Source: G051903925 sp051903925
Lineage (GTDB): Bacteria; Pseudomonadota; Alphaproteobacteria; Zavarziniales; Zavarziniaceae
Direction of reading: 5' to 3'
Assembly (NCBI RefSeq): GCF_051903925.1
Contig: NZ_CP173678.1
Span: 2,108,001 to 2,172,000, forward strand
Length of the DNA: 64,000 nt
Both the position numbers and the translations under genes were made by a program. Of the stretch, positions 43,092-51,801 are shown piece after piece. The notes beneath the pieces are model-generated. The model was given only the letters and a program-made list of their open reading frames with translations, searched no databases and was not told the DNA's origin. Within the stretch, counting starts at the first letter, position 1, and every line of letters starts with the position of its first letter.

Positions 43092-44029
43092 CCCCGCGCG
43101 AACAGACCATCGCCCTGTTCGTGGGCATCATCGTCCTGCTGTCGGTGGCGTCCGCCATCGGCTACTGGCTGCATCTGCGCCAGGGGGCCGTGCCGAACCC
43201 CGTCATCACCAACCTGAACGATCGCATCCGCGCCTGGTGGGTGATGGTCCTGGTGATCGGCCTGGCCTTCCTGGCCGGGGCGACCGGCGTTATCCTGCTC
43301 TTCGCCTTCGTCAGCTTCGCTGCGTTGCGCGAGTTCGTGACCCTGACCGACACGCGGCGCGGCGATCACTATGTGCTGGCGGCGATGTTCTTCATCGTCC
43401 TGCCGGTCCAGTACGCGCTGATCTGGATCGACTGGTACGGCCTCTATTCGATCTTCATCCCCGTCTATGTGTTCCTGCTGGCGCCGATCGTCGCGACCAT
43501 GCGCGGCGACACGACCCGCTTCATGGAGCGGGTGTCGGAGGTGCAATGGGGCCTGATGATCTGCGTCTTCTGCATCTCGCACGTGCCGGCTCTGCTGACG
43601 CTGGACATTCCTGGTTACGAGGGGCGGGAGTTGCTGCTGATCGCCTTCCTGGTGATCGTGGTCCAGTCCAGCGACGTGCTGCAGTACGTCTGGGGCAAAC
43701 TGCTGGGCCGGCACAAGGTGGCGCCCCGCCTGTCCCCGTCCAAGACGTGGGAGGGGTTGGTCGGCGGGGTGCTGAGCGCCAGCGCGCTGGGGGCCGGCCT
43801 GTGGTGGATCACGCCCTTCGGCTTCTGGCATGCGGCCGTGCTCGCCTTCCTGATCTGCATGATGGGCTTCCTGGGGGGCCTCGTCATGTCGGCGATGAAG
43901 CGCGACCGCGGCGTCAAGGACTGGGGCCACATGATCGAGGGGCATGGCGGCATGCTGGACCGCATGGACAGCGTGATCTTCGCCGCCCCGATCTTCTTCC
44001 ACGTCACCCGCTTCTGGTGGGTGCCCTGA
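43088..44029 (+). CDS. ynbB: CdsA-family CDP-diglyceride synthase (YnbB-like)
   Basis: A 313-residue polytopic enzyme making CDP-diacylglycerol from CTP and phosphatidic acid. The C-terminal CdsA signature is intact: SAMKRDRGVKDWGHMIEGHG and GGMLDRMDSVIF, with SPSKTWEGLVGG before it. About eight membrane helices. It is the last gene of the chain and would supply the activated lipid used by the phosphatidyltransferase encoded first. The main cell-wide CdsA is presumably encoded elsewhere. Confidence 0.9.
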   Translation: MTPREQTIALFVGIIVLLSVASAIGYWLHLRQGAVPNPVITNLNDRIRAWWVMVLVIGLAFLAGATGVILLFAFVSFAALREFVTLTDTRRGDHYVLAAMFFIVLPVQYALIWIDWYGLYSIFIPVYVFLLAPIVATMRGDTTRFMERVSEVQWGLMICVFCISHVPALLTLDIPGYEGRELLLIAFLVIVVQSSDVLQYVWGKLLGRHKVAPRLSPSKTWEGLVGGVLSASALGAGLWWITPFGFWHAAVLAFLICMMGFLGGLVMSAMKRDRGVKDWGHMIEGHGGMLDRMDSVIFAAPIFFHVTRFWWVP

Positions 44030-44108
44030 GGCCCAGGGTCGCGGGCCAGGGCAGCGGCGGGAACGAAGACGGACCCCCAGGCGTTACGCCGGCAATGGTC
44101 CAAAAGAT

Positions 44109-44188
44109 TGTACATGCAATGATTGGGCTGTTAATTTCTAGCCATAGACGCTAGTTCGGCCCTTTCAGATACACGTTGTGCATGTACA
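44109..44188. promoter_or_regulatory. Separated 10-bp inverted repeat upstream of a small lipoprotein
   Basis: TGTACATGCA (44109-44118) and TGCATGTACA (44179-44188) are exact inverted copies 60 bp apart, in an unusually AT-rich stretch (44097-44190). The right copy ends 2 bases before the lipoprotein ATG, so it could be an operator pair or the stem of a leader hairpin. Confidence 0.4.
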
Positions 44189-44190
44189 TT

Positions 44191-44367
44191 ATGAAGCGAT
44201 TCCGTTTGCGCCTTCCCGGGGCGGCCTGTGCCCTGCTGCTGCTGGCGCTGCCCCTGGCCGCCTGCGATACGACGCCCGACGAGCAATGCCAGGGCTTCGG
44301 CTATTCGAGGCCGTCGACAGCCTGGATCGAATGCGTGCACCAGCTCGAACAGGCCGGCCGCCACTGA
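44191..44367 (+). CDS. Small lipoprotein
   Basis: A 58-residue precursor. A basic start and hydrophobic core (MKRFRLRLP, ALLLLALPLAAC) end in the lipobox LAAC with Cys at about residue 25, giving a mature lipopeptide of about 34 residues with two more cysteines (DEQCQGFG, WIECVHQ) that could form a disulfide. I do not recognise the family. The ATG at 44191 lacks a clear ribosome-binding site; ATG 44182 and TTG 44176 are in frame upstream. Confidence 0.65.
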   Translation: MKRFRLRLPGAACALLLLALPLAACDTTPDEQCQGFGYSRPSTAWIECVHQLEQAGRH

Positions 44368-44478
44368 CAGTCGGTGGGAACGGTGGTGTGCTCCGCCTCT
44401 TCCCGCCTGCGCCACCGGGACGAACCGGGCGACGCAGGTCGGAAGGATGAAGCCGATTGAGCTGAAGCCGATCAGGCG

Positions 44479-44976
44479 TCAGCGGGCCAGCTGCTCGGCC
44501 AGCAGGTCGAGCGCGGCGGCGGCAAAGGCGTACATGTTGCCCACGCGATCGTCGCTGCCGGTCTGGATCGTGCGCGAGGTCGAATTGGGGCCGGCAACCG
44601 CGATGCAGCTCATCCCCGCCGGGTCGCCATAGCGGCTGCCCGTGGGGCCGCTGGCACCGATCTCGCCCACGGCCCAGGTGGTGCCCAACTGCTGCTGCGT
44701 GCTGGCGGCGAAGAAGTTGGCCCAGTCCTCGTTCAGGCCGCGCTTGCCCTTGCCGAAATCGTCGGCGGCGGGCGGCAGGAACGCCTTGCGCGAGGCGATG
44801 GTATAGACGACGGCGCCGCCCACATAATAGGCCGAGGCGCCCGCCACGCTGAGCAGGGCGGCCGAGATCAGGCCGCCGGTCGAGGACTCCGCGACCGAGA
44901 CGGTCTCCTTGCGCTCCTTCAGCTGGGCCCCGATCGCCTGGGCGCGGTCCAGCAGGTCCTGCATGCCGATCGTCAT
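44479..44976 (-). CDS. CinA C-terminal-domain amidohydrolase-like protein
   Basis: A 165-residue stand-alone CinA-C/PncC-like protein; such enzymes convert nicotinamide mononucleotide to nicotinate mononucleotide. The signature VSVAESSTGGLISAALLSVA is near residue 25 and YVGGAVVYTIASRKAFL follows. The later region (WAVGEIGASGPTGSRYGDPA) keeps the GPxG-type loop but is more divergent from PncC than I would expect, so another amide substrate is possible. It is 24 bases downstream of the SDR gene. Confidence 0.82.
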   Translation of the reverse strand: MTIGMQDLLDRAQAIGAQLKERKETVSVAESSTGGLISAALLSVAGASAYYVGGAVVYTIASRKAFLPPAADDFGKGKRGLNEDWANFFAASTQQQLGTTWAVGEIGASGPTGSRYGDPAGMSCIAVAGPNSTSRTIQTGSDDRVGNMYAFAAAALDLLAEQLAR

Positions 44977-45000
44977 GTCTTCCCCCCTTTGTTGTCGTCT

Positions 45001-45804
45001 CTAGAGCGAATAGCCGCCGTCGATGACCTGCACGGCGCCGGTCGTGGTGGCGCTGCGGTCGGAGAGAAGATGCACGATCTGGCCGGCAATCTCCTCCGCC
45101 TCCGCATAGCGGCCGAGCGGCGTCGCCATTCCGGCCAAGGCCGCGAAGGCCGCCTCCTCGCCGCCATGCTCCGCGATCAGGTCGCGGAAGAAGTCCATGT
45201 CGCGCCAGATCGGCGTCTTCACCCCGCCGGGCGCCAGGACGTTCACCCGGATGCGGTCGGGCGCCCCCTCGCGGGCGGCGACCTTGCCCAGCTGGATCAG
45301 GCCGGCCTTGGACGCGCCATAGGCCGCGGTGCCAGGTTCCGCCTTGAGCCCGGTGACCGATGAGACGAGCACGACGGCGCCGCCGCGACCGCCGCGTCGG
45401 ATCAGGCGGAACGCCGCCTGCAGGCTGAGGAACGCGCCATCGAGATTGGCCGAGAGGACCCGCCGCCAGTCGCGGAAGGCCAGCGTCTCGATCGGGCCCG
45501 CGGCACTGATGCCGGCATTGACCACGGCCAGGTCCAGGCGCCCGAAGCGATCGCGGATGTCGGCCTGGGACTGGTCCCAGGCGAGCGGATCGGCCACGTC
45601 GTGCACCAGGGGCAGCGTCTCCACCCCGGGCGGCAGCCGCCGCTCCAGCAGGCTGAGACCGACAGCGTCGCGGTCCATCAGGGCCAGGCGGCCGATCCCG
45701 GCCTCCGCCAGGGCGACGGCGGTGGCGGCGCCGATGCCGGAGCCAGCGCCCGTGACCAGGGCGGCAAGGTCCTGCGGCGCCCGGAACAGCGAACGCTCAG
45801 CCAT
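45001..45804 (-). CDS. Short-chain dehydrogenase/reductase
   Basis: A 267-residue SDR with TGAGSGIGAATAVAL (cofactor loop, about residue 18), VVNAGISAAG, catalytic Ser in VLVSSVTGLKAE and Tyr/Lys in YGASKAGL. The C-terminal TTTGAVQVIDGGYSL is classical. Its first 8 bases overlap the end of glcF, so it is probably translated with the glycolate oxidase operon and may act on a 2-hydroxy acid or aldehyde connected with it. Confidence 0.88.
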   Translation of the reverse strand: MAERSLFRAPQDLAALVTGAGSGIGAATAVALAEAGIGRLALMDRDAVGLSLLERRLPPGVETLPLVHDVADPLAWDQSQADIRDRFGRLDLAVVNAGISAAGPIETLAFRDWRRVLSANLDGAFLSLQAAFRLIRRGGRGGAVVLVSSVTGLKAEPGTAAYGASKAGLIQLGKVAAREGAPDRIRVNVLAPGGVKTPIWRDMDFFRDLIAEHGGEEAAFAALAGMATPLGRYAEAEEIAGQIVHLLSDRSATTTGAVQVIDGGYSL

Positions 45805-47098
45805 CGTGCGGCGTGGCCAGCGCGTCGGGACGGGGACCGCCGGTTGCCCAGTCCAGCAGTTCCACCGTGTGGACGATGGGCACGGCCAAACCGTCGGCCA
45901 ACTGCGTCATGCAGCCAATATTGCCGGTCGCCACCACCTGGGGCGCGGTCGTCGCGATGGCCGCGAGCTTGTCGCGCTTGAGGGCGCCTGCGATCTGGGG
46001 CTGGAGGATGTTGTAGGTCCCCGCCGAACCGCAGCACAGGTGGCCGTCCGGGACCTCCTGCACCGCGAAGCCCGCCTGCGCCAGCAGGGCGCGCGGGGGT
46101 GCATTGACCCGCTGGCCATGCTGGAGCGAGCACGCCGCGTGATAGGCGACGCGCAGGGGATCCGCGTGGCCGCCAGGCGGCAGGCCAAGCGCCGCCACCA
46201 CTTCGGTCACGTCCCTGGCCAGGGCGGCGATCCGCGCGGCGGGCTTAGCCCATTCCGTATCGGTCCGCAGCATGAAGCCATAGTCCTTGACCGTCGTGCC
46301 GCAGCCGGACGCGGTGATGACCACGGCGTCCAGCCCGCCGCTGCCCAGCGTCCCCATCCAGGCGGCGATATTGGCGCGGGCCTGGGCCTTGGCCTGTTCC
46401 TCGCGCCCCATGTGGTGGACCAGGGCGCCGCAGCAGCCGGCCCCTCGCGCCACCACGACCTCGGCCCCGGCGCGGGTCAGCAGGCGGATGGCGGCGGCAT
46501 TGATCTGCGGCCCGATCACCTGCTGCACGCAGCCCTGCAGGATGGCGACGCGCGCCTTCTTCGGCCCCACTGCCGGAAAGACCTGCGGCCGGTCGGTCTG
46601 GGCCGGGGAGGGAGGAATGCCGGGCGCCAGGTCCAGCATTGCGCGCAGCCGCGCGGGCAGGACCGGCGCCGCCACCCGGCCCAGGGCTGCCGCCGCCAGG
46701 GCCAGGCGGAACCGGTTGGGATGGGGCAGGACATGGGCCAGCAGGCCGCGCACCAGGCGGTCGCCCAGCGGCCGGGTGTGATGCTCCGCTATATGGGCGC
46801 GGGCATGGTCGACCAGGTGCATGTAGTTCACGCCGGACGGGCAGGTCGTCATGCACGACAGGCAGGACAGGCAGCGGTCCACATGCGTCACCACCTGGGG
46901 ATCCGGCGGGGCGTCCGATTCCAGCATCGCCTGGATCAGGGCGATGCGGCCGCGCGGACTGTCCCGCTCGTCGCCCAGCAGCCGGTAGGTCGGGCAGGTC
47001 GCCGTGCAGAAGCCGCAATGCACGCAGGTGCGCAGGACCTGCTCCGACGCCGCTATGCGCGGGTCTGCCCGCTGCTCTTCGCTGAACTGGGTGCGCAT
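45797..47098 (-). CDS. glcF: Glycolate oxidase iron-sulfur subunit
   Basis: A 433-residue protein with two ferredoxin-type 4Fe-4S motifs (CVHCGFCTATCPTY at about 25 and CLSCLSCMTTCPSG at about 76) and two CCG-type domains (GAGCCGALVHH and HLCCGSAGTY). It passes electrons from glycolate oxidation to the quinone pool. It follows glcE by 48 bases and overlaps the SDR gene. Confidence 0.95.
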   Translation of the reverse strand: MRTQFSEEQRADPRIAASEQVLRTCVHCGFCTATCPTYRLLGDERDSPRGRIALIQAMLESDAPPDPQVVTHVDRCLSCLSCMTTCPSGVNYMHLVDHARAHIAEHHTRPLGDRLVRGLLAHVLPHPNRFRLALAAAALGRVAAPVLPARLRAMLDLAPGIPPSPAQTDRPQVFPAVGPKKARVAILQGCVQQVIGPQINAAAIRLLTRAGAEVVVARGAGCCGALVHHMGREEQAKAQARANIAAWMGTLGSGGLDAVVITASGCGTTVKDYGFMLRTDTEWAKPAARIAALARDVTEVVAALGLPPGGHADPLRVAYHAACSLQHGQRVNAPPRALLAQAGFAVQEVPDGHLCCGSAGTYNILQPQIAGALKRDKLAAIATTAPQVVATGNIGCMTQLADGLAVPIVHTVELLDWATGGPRPDALATPHDG

Positions 47099-47146
47099 TG
47101 CCTAGAGGAGTGTCCTGAGCAGGGGAGAGCAGGTCATGCAGGTGAT

Positions 47147-48370
47147 CTAGAAGTCGGGACGCAGGCGGCCGGGGTTCAGGCGGTGCTTGGGGTCGAACTG
47201 GTCTTTCAGTCGGCGCTCCAGCATCGCCTCGGGCGGGGAGGGCGGCTGGAAGGGCGCAAGCTGGCGACGCAGGTCGGCGCGCGCCTTGATGATCGTGACA
47301 TGGCCGCCCAGCCGGGCCACGGCGGCCCGGGCGCGGGCCAGCACCTCGGCCAGGTCCGCCTCGACTGCGCAATGCCACACAAGGCCCCCCGCCCAGTCGG
47401 CAAAGGCCCAGGCCTCGGGCCCCAGCCCGGCCAGGGCGCAATAGGCGGGAAGGTCGGCCGGGGCGATCGACGCACGCAGGATCGGCGGCCGGTCGCCGGA
47501 CCGCGCGAGCGGCAAAGCCTGGCGGATCTCGCCCCAGATGTCGCGGCTGTCCAGCCCCTCCAGCCATTGCAGGGGACCGCTTGACGCACAGAACGCTTCC
47601 AGCAGCGGGCGGCGGGCGGCGACCGACTCGGCCGGCCCCTCCAGCCGGATCAGGGTTGCGGCTCCATGCCAGCTCCAGGCGCGCGTCGCCTCCGGCCACA
47701 GGTGGCAGGCGGCCGACACCTCGACCGGCAGGCCCATGGCGGCCGTCATCAGGGTGGAGGCGGCCGACGGGTCCAGGTCGCCCACGACCAGGGTGTGTTC
47801 CACCTGCGGCTGCGGCAGGACCTTCAGCGTGACCTCTGTCAGCGCGGCCAGCGTGCCGAACGAGCCCGCCATCAGCTTGGGGATGTCGAAGCCGGTCACG
47901 TTCTTGACCACGCGGCCGCCCGCCTTGAACGCCGCGCCGTCGGCCGTCACGGCGCGAAAGCCCAGCAGGTGGTCGCGCGCGGCGCCCGCCTTGATCCGGC
48001 GCGGGCCCGAGAGGTTGCACGCGATCATGCCGCCGATCGTCCCGGAATGTGCGGCCTGCCCGTCCAGGGGCCCCAGGTCCAGCGGCTCGAACGCCAGCAT
48101 CTGGCCGTGGGCGGCCAGTTCGGCCTCGACCTCCGCCACGGGCGTGCCGGCGCGGACGGTCATCACCAGCTCCTCCGGCTCATAGAGCTGGATGCCGGTC
48201 AGGCCATTGAGGGCGATGCGGTGGGCGGCGTCCACCGGCCGGCCCAGCCCCTTCTTGGTCCAGTTGCCGCTGATCTCGACCGGTGCACTGCCCAGGTCGC
48301 GCAGCGCATCGGCCAGGTCCGCCTCGCTGGCCGGGGCCAGGGCGGCGTGTTCAAGGACGTCCACGCGCAT
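47147..48370 (-). CDS. glcE: Glycolate oxidase FAD-binding subunit
   Basis: A 407-residue FAD-linked oxidase domain protein (PCMH fold). FAD-contact regions include TVRAGTPVAEVEAELAAHGQ and SGTIGGMIACNLSGPRRIK; the C-terminus ends DPKHRLNPGRLRPDF as in GlcD/GlcE proteins. The ATG at 48370 has GAGGGGG upstream and lies 7 bases after glcD. It partners with GlcD and GlcF in a membrane-linked complex. Confidence 0.95.
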   Translation of the reverse strand: MRVDVLEHAALAPASEADLADALRDLGSAPVEISGNWTKKGLGRPVDAAHRIALNGLTGIQLYEPEELVMTVRAGTPVAEVEAELAAHGQMLAFEPLDLGPLDGQAAHSGTIGGMIACNLSGPRRIKAGAARDHLLGFRAVTADGAAFKAGGRVVKNVTGFDIPKLMAGSFGTLAALTEVTLKVLPQPQVEHTLVVGDLDPSAASTLMTAAMGLPVEVSAACHLWPEATRAWSWHGAATLIRLEGPAESVAARRPLLEAFCASSGPLQWLEGLDSRDIWGEIRQALPLARSGDRPPILRASIAPADLPAYCALAGLGPEAWAFADWAGGLVWHCAVEADLAEVLARARAAVARLGGHVTIIKARADLRRQLAPFQPPSPPEAMLERRLKDQFDPKHRLNPGRLRPDF

Positions 48371-48377
48371 CGCCCCC

Positions 48378-49862
48378 TCAGAACCGGTCCAGGTGGGGAT
48401 GGGAAAGCTGGCCGTGGTGGACGTGGACGCGCCCCAGTTCGGCACAGGCATGGAGCGTCGGGAACACCTTGCCGGGATTGAGCAACTGCCCCGGATCGAA
48501 GGCGCACTTGATCGATTCCTGTCGTGCCAGGTCCTGTTCCGAGAACATGTCCGGCATCAGATCGCGCTTTTCCACGCCCACGCCATGTTCCCCCGTCAGG
48601 ACGCCGCCGACAGCCACACATAGGCGCAGGATTTCGTTACCAAACTCCTCGGCCCGTTCCACTTCCCCGGGCACGTTCGCGTCATAGAGGATCAGCGGGT
48701 GCAGGTTGCCGTCCCCGGCATGGAAGACATTGGCGACGCGCAGGCCGCAGGCCTTGCTCATCGCATTCATCTTCTCCAGCACCTCGGGCAGGCGGACGCG
48801 GGGGATGGTGCCGTCGACGCAGTAATAGTCGGGGGAGATGCGGCCGACCGCGGGGAAGGCTGCCTTGCGCCCCGCCCAGAAGGCGGCGCGCTCAGCCTCG
48901 CTGGCCGAGACGCGGCAGGAGACGACACCGTTTTCGGTCGCGATTGCCTCAACCCGCGCGATCAGATGGTCGACCTCGGCCTGGGGGCCGTCCAGCTCGA
49001 CGATCAGCAGCGCCTCGACATCAAGCGGGTAGCCGGCATGGATGAAGGCCTCCGCCGCATGGATCGCGGGGCGGTCCATCATTTCCATGCCGCCCGGAAT
49101 GATGCCGGCGCCGATGATGCGGGCCACGCATTCGCCGGCTGCAGCGACCGCGGGAAAGCCCAGCAGCACCGCGCGCGCTGTCTCGGGCTTGCGCAGCAGG
49201 CGCACCGTCACCTCTGTCACGACGCCCAGCAGCCCTTCGGAGCCGATCATCAGGCCCAGCAGGTCATAGCCGGCCGCATCCAGATGCTTGCCGCCCAGGC
49301 GCAGCACGGTGCCGTCGATCAGCACCATCTCGATGCCCAGCACGTTGTGTGTGGTCAGGCCGTATTTCAGGCAGTGCACCCCGCCCGAATTCTCGGCCAC
49401 GTTGCCGCCGATGGTGCAGGCGATCTGGCTTGACGGATCGGGCGCGTAATAGAAGCCGTAGTGCTCCACGGCCTTGGTGATGCCAAGGTTGGTGACCCCC
49501 GGCTGGACCACGGCGCAGCGGTTGGGCAGGTCGATGTCGAGCACGCGGTTGAGGCGGGCCAGGCCCAGCAGAACCCCGTCACCCAGCGGCAGGGCGCCGC
49601 CCGACAGGGACGTGCCGGCGCCCCGCGCCACGACCTTGACCCCCTCGGCATGGCAATAGGCAAGCACGGCTGCGACCTCGGCCGTGCTGCCGGGCAGGAC
49701 GGCGACCAGCGGCCGCTGGCGATAGGCGGTCAGCCCATCGGATTCATAGGCGGTCAGGGAGGCGTCGTCGGCGATCACGTGGCCGGGCACGATCGCCTCC
49801 AGCGCACTGACGATCGCGACCCGCCGGGCAAGCACGCCCTGGTCCGGTTCCGGCATCTTCAT
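48378..49862 (-). CDS. glcD: Glycolate oxidase catalytic subunit
   Basis: A 494-residue FAD enzyme that oxidises glycolate (or D-lactate) to the 2-oxo acid. FAD-binding motifs are VVARGAGTSLSGGALPLGDG and CTIGGNVAENSGGVHCLKYG; the catalytic region has VFHAGDGNLHPLILYD and LTGEHGVGVEKRDLM. It is the first gene of glcDEF. No GlcC-type regulator gene is adjacent. Confidence 0.95.
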   Translation of the reverse strand: MKMPEPDQGVLARRVAIVSALEAIVPGHVIADDASLTAYESDGLTAYRQRPLVAVLPGSTAEVAAVLAYCHAEGVKVVARGAGTSLSGGALPLGDGVLLGLARLNRVLDIDLPNRCAVVQPGVTNLGITKAVEHYGFYYAPDPSSQIACTIGGNVAENSGGVHCLKYGLTTHNVLGIEMVLIDGTVLRLGGKHLDAAGYDLLGLMIGSEGLLGVVTEVTVRLLRKPETARAVLLGFPAVAAAGECVARIIGAGIIPGGMEMMDRPAIHAAEAFIHAGYPLDVEALLIVELDGPQAEVDHLIARVEAIATENGVVSCRVSASEAERAAFWAGRKAAFPAVGRISPDYYCVDGTIPRVRLPEVLEKMNAMSKACGLRVANVFHAGDGNLHPLILYDANVPGEVERAEEFGNEILRLCVAVGGVLTGEHGVGVEKRDLMPDMFSEQDLARQESIKCAFDPGQLLNPGKVFPTLHACAELGRVHVHHGQLSHPHLDRF

Positions 49863-49954
49863 GGTGCGCCGACTATAGGCGCGCCGTCATCCGGCGTCAG
49901 CGTCCAAGTCCGCGTGATCCGGATCCAGGGTCCCTGTCCAGGTCGTCCCCGTGG

Positions 49955-50398
49955 TCAGGCGCTGGCGCGCCGGCGCTCGGCGGCATAGCCGAAATGGCCG
50001 GCCAGGATTTCCAGCGCGCCTTCCAGCAGGCCCTGCGCGACGCCCGTCGCCACCGGCCGGCCCGGCGCAAACCCATGGGCCCGGGCCCAGTCCTCCAGCG
50101 CGCGGCCCTGGCCGATCACCTCCAGCGCAACGCTGCCGACCGGGCTGGTCGGCCCACCCAGCGCGTCGAGCGCCGAGGACAGGCGCTGACGCGCGTCGCC
50201 GCGTCCGCGCGGGTCCGAGGCCAGGCGCGGGGACAGGCCCGCCTGCCGCGCCATCAGCTGGAAGTGCCGGCCCGCCGCCACATGCGTCTCTGGCACCCGG
50301 CGGGTGCGGTAGAGCTGGCCCAGCAGGTCGAGGCTGCGCAGGTCGCTGACCGCGTGCGGAATGCCGGCTGGGGCGCTGTGGACGGATGCGTCGGACAT
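49955..50398 (-). CDS. DUF6456-like protein, function unknown
   Basis: A 147-residue helical protein. LGQLYRTRRVPETHVAAGRHF, a variable linker, then ARQRLSSALDALGG and GRALEDWARAHGF resemble the C-terminal DUF6456 domain that in alphaproteobacteria is often attached to an HTH. Here no HTH is visible, so this is a stand-alone version. It sits alone between glcD and lolA. The assignment rests on remembered motif spacing and needs a profile search. Confidence 0.6.
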   Translation of the reverse strand: MSDASVHSAPAGIPHAVSDLRSLDLLGQLYRTRRVPETHVAAGRHFQLMARQAGLSPRLASDPRGRGDARQRLSSALDALGGPTSPVGSVALEVIGQGRALEDWARAHGFAPGRPVATGVAQGLLEGALEILAGHFGYAAERRRASA

Positions 50399-50441
50399 CG
50401 TGGCGGTACTCCCTTGGTACAGGACAGATGACGGTCGGCTG

Positions 50442-50453
50442 TTGCAATTGCAA
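50442..50453. promoter_or_regulatory. 12-bp palindrome in the lolA promoter region
   Basis: TTGCAATTGCAA is perfectly palindromic and lies about 140 bp upstream of lolA and 44 bp upstream of the divergent DUF6456-like gene. It could be a regulator site for either gene. The rest of 50399-50593 shows no gene. Confidence 0.3.
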
Positions 50454-50593
50454 TACTGTCAAGCGGATCCGTGGCGGCGATCACATTTTAGTGCAGGTTC
50501 CGGGCGCCATCGGCGTGGAACGTGTTTGAGACACGATGCTTGAGCCCGGCCCCCGGCTGGACCAAGTAATGCGCCAGGACAGAAGGAACCCGC

Positions 50594-51325
50594 ATGGACC
50601 GCCGCGACCGCCTTACCGCCAATCCCTTCCGCGCCGGCCGCGCGGCGTCGCTCAGCCGGCGTGCCGTCCTGCCGCTGCTGCTGGCGCCGCTGCTGGCCCC
50701 CGCCTTCCGCGCCCAGGCCCAGACCACGGCCCAGACCAATGCCCAGATCCAGGCCGACGGGCAGGGTGCCGTGCTGACGGCCGAGGACAGCGCCGCGCTG
50801 GAACGGATCGCGGCGGCGGTGAACGAGGTGCGGACGCTGAAGGCGCGCTTCCAGCAGATCGCGCCTGACGGCAGCGTGACGGCTGGCCAGTTCCTGATGC
50901 AGCGCCCGGGGCGGATGCGCTTCGACTATGACGCGCCGACGCCGATCCTGATCGTGGCGGACGGCACCTGGCTCACACTGGTCGACCAGGAGGTGGACCA
51001 GGTCACGCGCTTTCCCCTGGGCGAGACGCCGATCGGCATGCTGGTGCGCGACCGCCTGAGCTTTACCGACGCGACGATCCAGGTGCTGGAAGTGGTGCGC
51101 GAGCCGGGCGCCACGACCGTCGTCGTGACCGACCCGCGCAACCGCGACGAAGGCCATATCGCCATGGTCTTCACCGACGATCCGGTCGGCCTGCGCGAAT
51201 GGCGCGTCACCGATTCCCAGAACCTGCAGACGGTGGTGGCGCTGTCGGACGTCGAACTGAACATCGCCATCGACTTCCGCCAGTTCATCGTCCGCGAACG
51301 CACCGACGTCCGCCCGGATCGGTAA
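50594..51325 (+). CDS. lolA: LolA-type outer-membrane lipoprotein carrier
   Basis: A 243-residue periplasmic chaperone that ferries lipoproteins from LolCDE to the outer membrane. A long N-terminus with SRRAVLPLLLAPLLAPAF looks like a Tat-type or long Sec signal (cleavage near AQA, about residue 43). The LolA core shows EVRTLKARFQQIAPDG, FDYDAPTPILIVADG and VALSDVELN. AGAAGGA lies 6 bases before the ATG. It converges on the DCC-type gene. Confidence 0.9.
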   Translation: MDRRDRLTANPFRAGRAASLSRRAVLPLLLAPLLAPAFRAQAQTTAQTNAQIQADGQGAVLTAEDSAALERIAAAVNEVRTLKARFQQIAPDGSVTAGQFLMQRPGRMRFDYDAPTPILIVADGTWLTLVDQEVDQVTRFPLGETPIGMLVRDRLSFTDATIQVLEVVREPGATTVVVTDPRNRDEGHIAMVFTDDPVGLREWRVTDSQNLQTVVALSDVELNIAIDFRQFIVRERTDVRPDR

Positions 51326-51342
51326 CGGCGGGGGCTCCCCGG

Positions 51343-51801
51343 CTACCAGCGTCCCTTCCGGCGGTTCCAGGCAAAGAGCAGGTCGGCAAAGCGGTCATAG
51401 GCCACGCTGGCCGCGGCGTGGATGCCCGGCAGCTGCATCAGCCGTCCGGCCCAGGCGAGGCCCGGCGTGCGCAGCCAGATGGCGATGGCGCAGTCGATGC
51501 CGACCAGGAGGAGCCCATGGCCATCGACGGCATGCAGGCGGCGGCGCACGTCATCAACCGTGGCGCCGAAAGGTGAGAGGGCCTCGGGCTCGTCATTGAT
51601 GTCGCGGAAGACGATCAGCCCAGCCCTGGCCGCGCGACGCAGCCGGCGCTGTTGCCAGCCGATCCCCGCATTGCAGATCGGGCAGCGCGAATTGTACCAG
51701 AGGAGGAGGGGTGCGGGCGCGGGCCTCAGGCGGGCGGCGTGATCGTCTTGCGCCGGGCCGCCGCGGCGCTCTCCCGGCGCAGGGGGCGCGAGCGGGGACA
51801 C
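51343..51801 (-). CDS. DCC-family (DUF393) thiol-disulfide protein, start uncertain
   Basis: A protein with the DUF393 layout: LLLWYNSRCPICNAGIGW carries the CxxC redox pair, then VFRDIND, VDDVRRRLHAVDGHGLLLVGIDCA and PGIHAAASVAYDRFADLLFAWN. It overlaps the upstream ArsR-type gene. The coordinates given use an in-frame GTG at 51801 (152 residues). The conserved part starts much later, and a CTG at 51729 sits in a CTGA overlap with the ArsR stop (128 residues); either could be the true start. Function of the family is poorly defined. Confidence 0.7.
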   Translation of the reverse strand: MSPLAPPAPGERRGGPAQDDHAARLRPAPAPLLLWYNSRCPICNAGIGWQQRRLRRAARAGLIVFRDINDEPEALSPFGATVDDVRRRLHAVDGHGLLLVGIDCAIAIWLRTPGLAWAGRLMQLPGIHAAASVAYDRFADLLFAWNRRKGRW

